Part shown: positions 61,401-64,000 of the stretch, piece by piece
Position numbering within the stretch: the stretch's first letter is position 1
Layout of the letters: every line of letters begins with the position of its first letter
From: Paramacrobiotus metropolitanus
Lineage: Eukaryota; Tardigrada; Eutardigrada; Parachela; Macrobiotidae
DNA: 64,000 bases
Direction of reading: 5' to 3'
Assembly (NCBI RefSeq): GCF_019649055.1
Contig: NW_026570250.1
Location: forward strand, 930,001-994,000
The notes under the pieces: generated by a model
The model's input: only the letters and a program-made list of their open reading frames with translations
Told to the model about the DNA's origin: nothing
Database searches by the model: none
Translations under genes and position numbers: made by a program

Positions 61401-63500
61401 CATGACCTATAAAGCAGCACCAATAAATACAGTTATCTGGAACATGAAAACAGTACATCTGAACTAAAAAACGTAACTGTTATTAGGACAATGAAAACTT
61501 TGTGTTACAATTAAGATTTCTGCGAAGCTTCTTGCAAACGTACCGAACAACAATCTTCATAAATTGATAAAAAAAATGAAGAATTAATTTCACTATACGC
61601 AACACTGAAAAGGACAGTATCAAAGTATCATATGCAGTTGATGAGTTGAGTAAGCGTAAGACGAAACAGAGTGTCTGTTAATTGTTTTTATTCTTATAAT
61701 TACCAATACAATAAAAGTTTGAGCTAGTTTGCCGCAAATCTATAAAGGTAGATTCAGCTGCAACATGTTGTGCGCTTGCGCGATAGTTTGTTAAATTATA
61801 AGTCAAGTATAAAACAATTAGCCAGATCCAGTAAAGGTAATACAAAGTAATTGTATATTTTCATTTATATAATGAGGCTAAGTGTGATTATTCGAGATTT
61901 GTCTAACTGCCAAATTCGTTAATTTTTATTTTTATTATCGAAATGTTCAGCTGCGTTCTGTCGTTGTAAATTAATTTGCACCGTTCAACATATGTGCGGG
62001 GGGTTAAAATGTAGATTAATGTGTGGGTTAATAGGAACGTGCTGAAACAGTAAAGAGAAGAATATCAAACGTTTCCGACACGTGTAGCTAAGGTCACGGT
62101 AGTTTTCGGTTAAGAGGCACGTTTTAACAAAACCAATTTCGATATACGACTCTGATGTCCTTTCCGCTTATAAGGTCAGCATTGCTTGTTAACACCCAAT
62201 TAGAAGGTAAATGCTCTCTGCCGGTGATTACGGCGGTCGAGGCATTGATGACTGTTCCAGGTAATATAATTAGGGAAATTGCGGTTGATTGAGAAAAGAA
62301 TGAAAATTGTAATGCCGCTCAGTGGGTCTCCAATCAGTACTTGCGCATGGTACTGAGCCATTTCCTCAGTCCAGGTGCGTCAATCACCGGCTAAATATGC
62401 ACACTCGCCTCTTTGGAATGTTCAGTCAATCAAAAAATTGGAGATTGGTGCTTTGTATAGAAGATTTAGGAGAAGGGAATTTTGAAGGAAACTTTTCTTG
62501 TCCACTCGTAAGCAACTGCAGTTGCAGTTGATAGATTAATGTACCCCGGCAGCACTTTTTGTCCAGCTCCCAGAAATGGGATAAATATATGTTTTAATTT
62601 GCGCGCAACAGTGATTGACAAAAACGTGAGGGGATCGTGATGTATTTAAATATATACTTATTGCATTCGTGCAAGCCTGGATTCTACAGTAAAGGAGTGT
62701 CGAACTGCGGAAAAATTGTACGCCCAAAAGCTAGTGTATTAAAAATTAATTTAGGATAAACTTAATTGGCATAATTTACAATGTGCAATTGACAAATACA
62801 TCCAGCTCAGTTAACATAAAAACTTGCATTATTTTTCTTTGCTACATTTCTCACTTACGCGTGCTTCAGCTGCTGTCAGTTATTTTACAATACTCAATAT
62901 TGTAGTAAAACTATTAGCTATGACGCAATGGTCATAATCGGCAAATATTTCCAAGCGTTCCTTTATAGCAGAAACTAACGGTTTTCGACAGTAAAACCTT
63001 TCTTTAAGTAATTTATAAAGCACGCACGGTTGACGTCATTAATTTATCGTACATTACAGCCAGTGTAACCGGTTTTTTTTGCAGATGGACTTGCCCTTTT
63101 TCGAGCTTTCCTAAAGTTAGAATACAACGAAGAAAATCTGGCATTCTACTTGGCATGTGAGAAGTTTAAGCGTCTCGATCCGTCTAGCCATCGGAAAATC
63201 CACTCCAAAGCACAAAAAATCTACGATGAATTTATCCGTGTGGAAGCCCCGCGGGAAGTGAACATGGACTCCCTAACACGCGCCACAACAGTGACAAATT
63301 TAGCTAATCCTAATCGACACTGCTTTGACCACGCGCAGCGGCGCATTCGGCATGTTCTGGAAAAGGACGTTTATCCACGATTTCTGCACTTTGATCTATA
63401 TACGCGACTGCTGCAGGATACATCATCAGTTGCTGTCCCGATTAACGTTAACTGCACTGTCAGCCATTCAAATGGCTCAAACACTACTGTCAAATCGTGA
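55423..63500 (+). CDS. RGS-domain GTPase-activating protein with a long Ser-rich N-terminus
   Basis: RGS proteins speed GTP hydrolysis on G-alpha subunits and so shorten GPCR signals. Exons: 55423-55605, 57993-58265, 58317-58421, 59469-59685, 60155-60435, 61101-61332 and 63085-63500; all phases agree, about 568 aa. The N-terminal 420 residues are rich in Ser, Thr and Asn, with basic patches and no known domain. The RGS domain begins in exon 6 (SWAESFDNLLAS) and fills most of exon 7: FLKLEYNEENLAFYLACEKF, then EVNMDSLTRATTVTNL, then EKDVYPRFLHFDLYTRLL. Residues that contact G-alpha in the family (the Glu-Asn of EEN and the Asn of VTNL) are present. The sequence is closest to the R4 group, and the long N-terminus recalls RGS3. 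The frame is open upstream to a TTAG at 55326-55329, so an earlier exon may exist. Intron 2 is only 51 bp. Confidence 0.88.
55606..57992 (+). other. Large intron of the RGS gene
   Basis: About 2.4 kb between the donor AAAAAG|GTGCGT and the acceptor CTGTAG|GGTGCA. Minus-strand frames at 57504-57904 include a hydrophobic run (GTLTAVGVVGVASFLLYIWW), but they overlap in different frames and could not be joined, so no nested gene is called. Confidence 0.7.
58422..59468 (+). other. Intron of the RGS gene
   Basis: About 1 kb, strongly AT-rich. The acceptor is AATTGTAG before CCTAAAGTA. No exon-like frame or repeat was recognised. Confidence 0.75.
61333..63084 (+). other. Intron splitting the RGS domain
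   Basis: About 1.75 kb between ACAT|GTAAGT and TTTGCAG|ATGGAC, interrupting a Tyr codon near the start of the RGS domain. AT-rich. A short CAACTGCAGTTGCAGTTG run at about 62513-62530 is a small palindromic repeat. No other feature is recognised. Confidence 0.75.
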
Positions 63501-63604
63501 TTACGATCAAACGTGTCTTAATTATTTACGATGCGATGAAACACATGTTTTGCTAGTTTTTGACGTTTCATGTGAAAGCAAACTGTATTATAATTCAGCG
63601 TAAC

Positions 63605-63649
63605 AATAAATTAAAAGTAAATGTGTCTCCAGTGAAACACTTCAATAAA
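63605..63649 (+). terminator. Candidate polyadenylation signals of the RGS gene
   Basis: Two AATAAA hexamers, at 63605-63610 and 63644-63649, lie 105-150 bp after the stop codon, a suitable distance for an animal 3' end. Confidence 0.6.
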
Positions 63650-64000
63650 GGTTCACTTTAACAACTGCCATAGTTACCGCCGTTCATATACAATTATTGA
63701 ATAGTTACTATGCAATAGTTACTACGCTTCTTACGTTAGGTTTGGTGCTTCGAATTATTAATGCTTCGAATTATATACATAAACAAGTCTTTATTTTTTC
63801 AGTTAAAGAATAAATTTTATGCAGGGTCACAGCTAGTGACCTCATATGCAGTGGTGTAGCTCGTGCCCGGTGGCGGTATCTTTGTCGGTAAACCGTACAA
63901 TTTGCAGATACGTCATCGATATCTTTTCCTAACAAATTTTGTTTATTAAATTTCCGTTTTTGAACGAGAATGCGTTTGGTTTTGAATCCAAATTGTACCA
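63650..64000. other. Region downstream of the RGS gene
   Basis: Short imperfect repeats of ATAGTTACTA and GCTTCGAATTAT are visible at about 63670-63775. No coding frame is recognised before the window ends. Confidence 0.4.

Noticed and set aside
1-64000. CRISPR arrays, bacterial operons, tRNA or rRNA genes
   Set aside because: No regularly spaced repeats, ribosome-binding sites, cloverleaf-like segments or rRNA-like sequence were seen; the DNA is clearly animal nuclear.

Overview
The window is nuclear DNA from an invertebrate animal. The genes carry many spliceosomal introns with GT..AG ends, several only 50-100 bp long, and the intergenic DNA is AT-rich. The protein families (glass-type zinc fingers, class II POU, Cdc45, talin, GABA-B receptor, SLC12, Dok, RGS) are metazoan. 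The compact introns and the glass gene fit an ecdysozoan. A tardigrade is my best guess, but the sequence does not prove it. All gene models were built by reading the sequence and matching splice phases by eye.

Layout from left to right. 1-5110: no recognisable gene. 5111-8681 (+): class II POU-homeodomain factor (nubbin/Oct-1 type). 9799-12532 (-): replication helicase factor Cdc45. 14152-21383 (+): 23-exon SLC12 Na-(K)-Cl cotransporter. 21977-23621 (-): glass-type five-zinc-finger factor. 25082-33431 (-): talin, 18 exons. 35536-40640 (-): Dok-family PH-PTB adaptor, whose first intron holds a foldback element. 41145-41912 (-): unrecognised small membrane protein. 43310-48870 (-): 14-exon GABA-B receptor subunit 1. 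49652-52079 (-): tandem paralogue of that receptor that keeps the signal peptide and ligand-binding Venus flytrap but has lost the seven-helix part. 55330/55423-63500 (+): RGS protein with a long serine-rich N-terminus.

These are ordinary monocistronic animal genes, so neighbours need not share a pathway. The one clear functional cluster is the GABA-B pair. Intron positions and four exon lengths are identical between the two copies, so the second arose by tandem duplication. It now reads as a secreted Venus flytrap protein with two agonist-contact positions changed. This is the best candidate for an undescribed function here. The second is the SLC12 transporter, which has asparagine where K+-transporting members carry the K+-coordinating tyrosine, while the Na+-site serines remain.

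Other unusual items are a talin rod about 460 residues shorter than in vertebrates, a Dok protein whose tail has no tyrosine, a 30-bp perfect palindrome between two divergent genes, a 734-bp foldback element, and four short introns that are multiples of three and free of in-frame stops.
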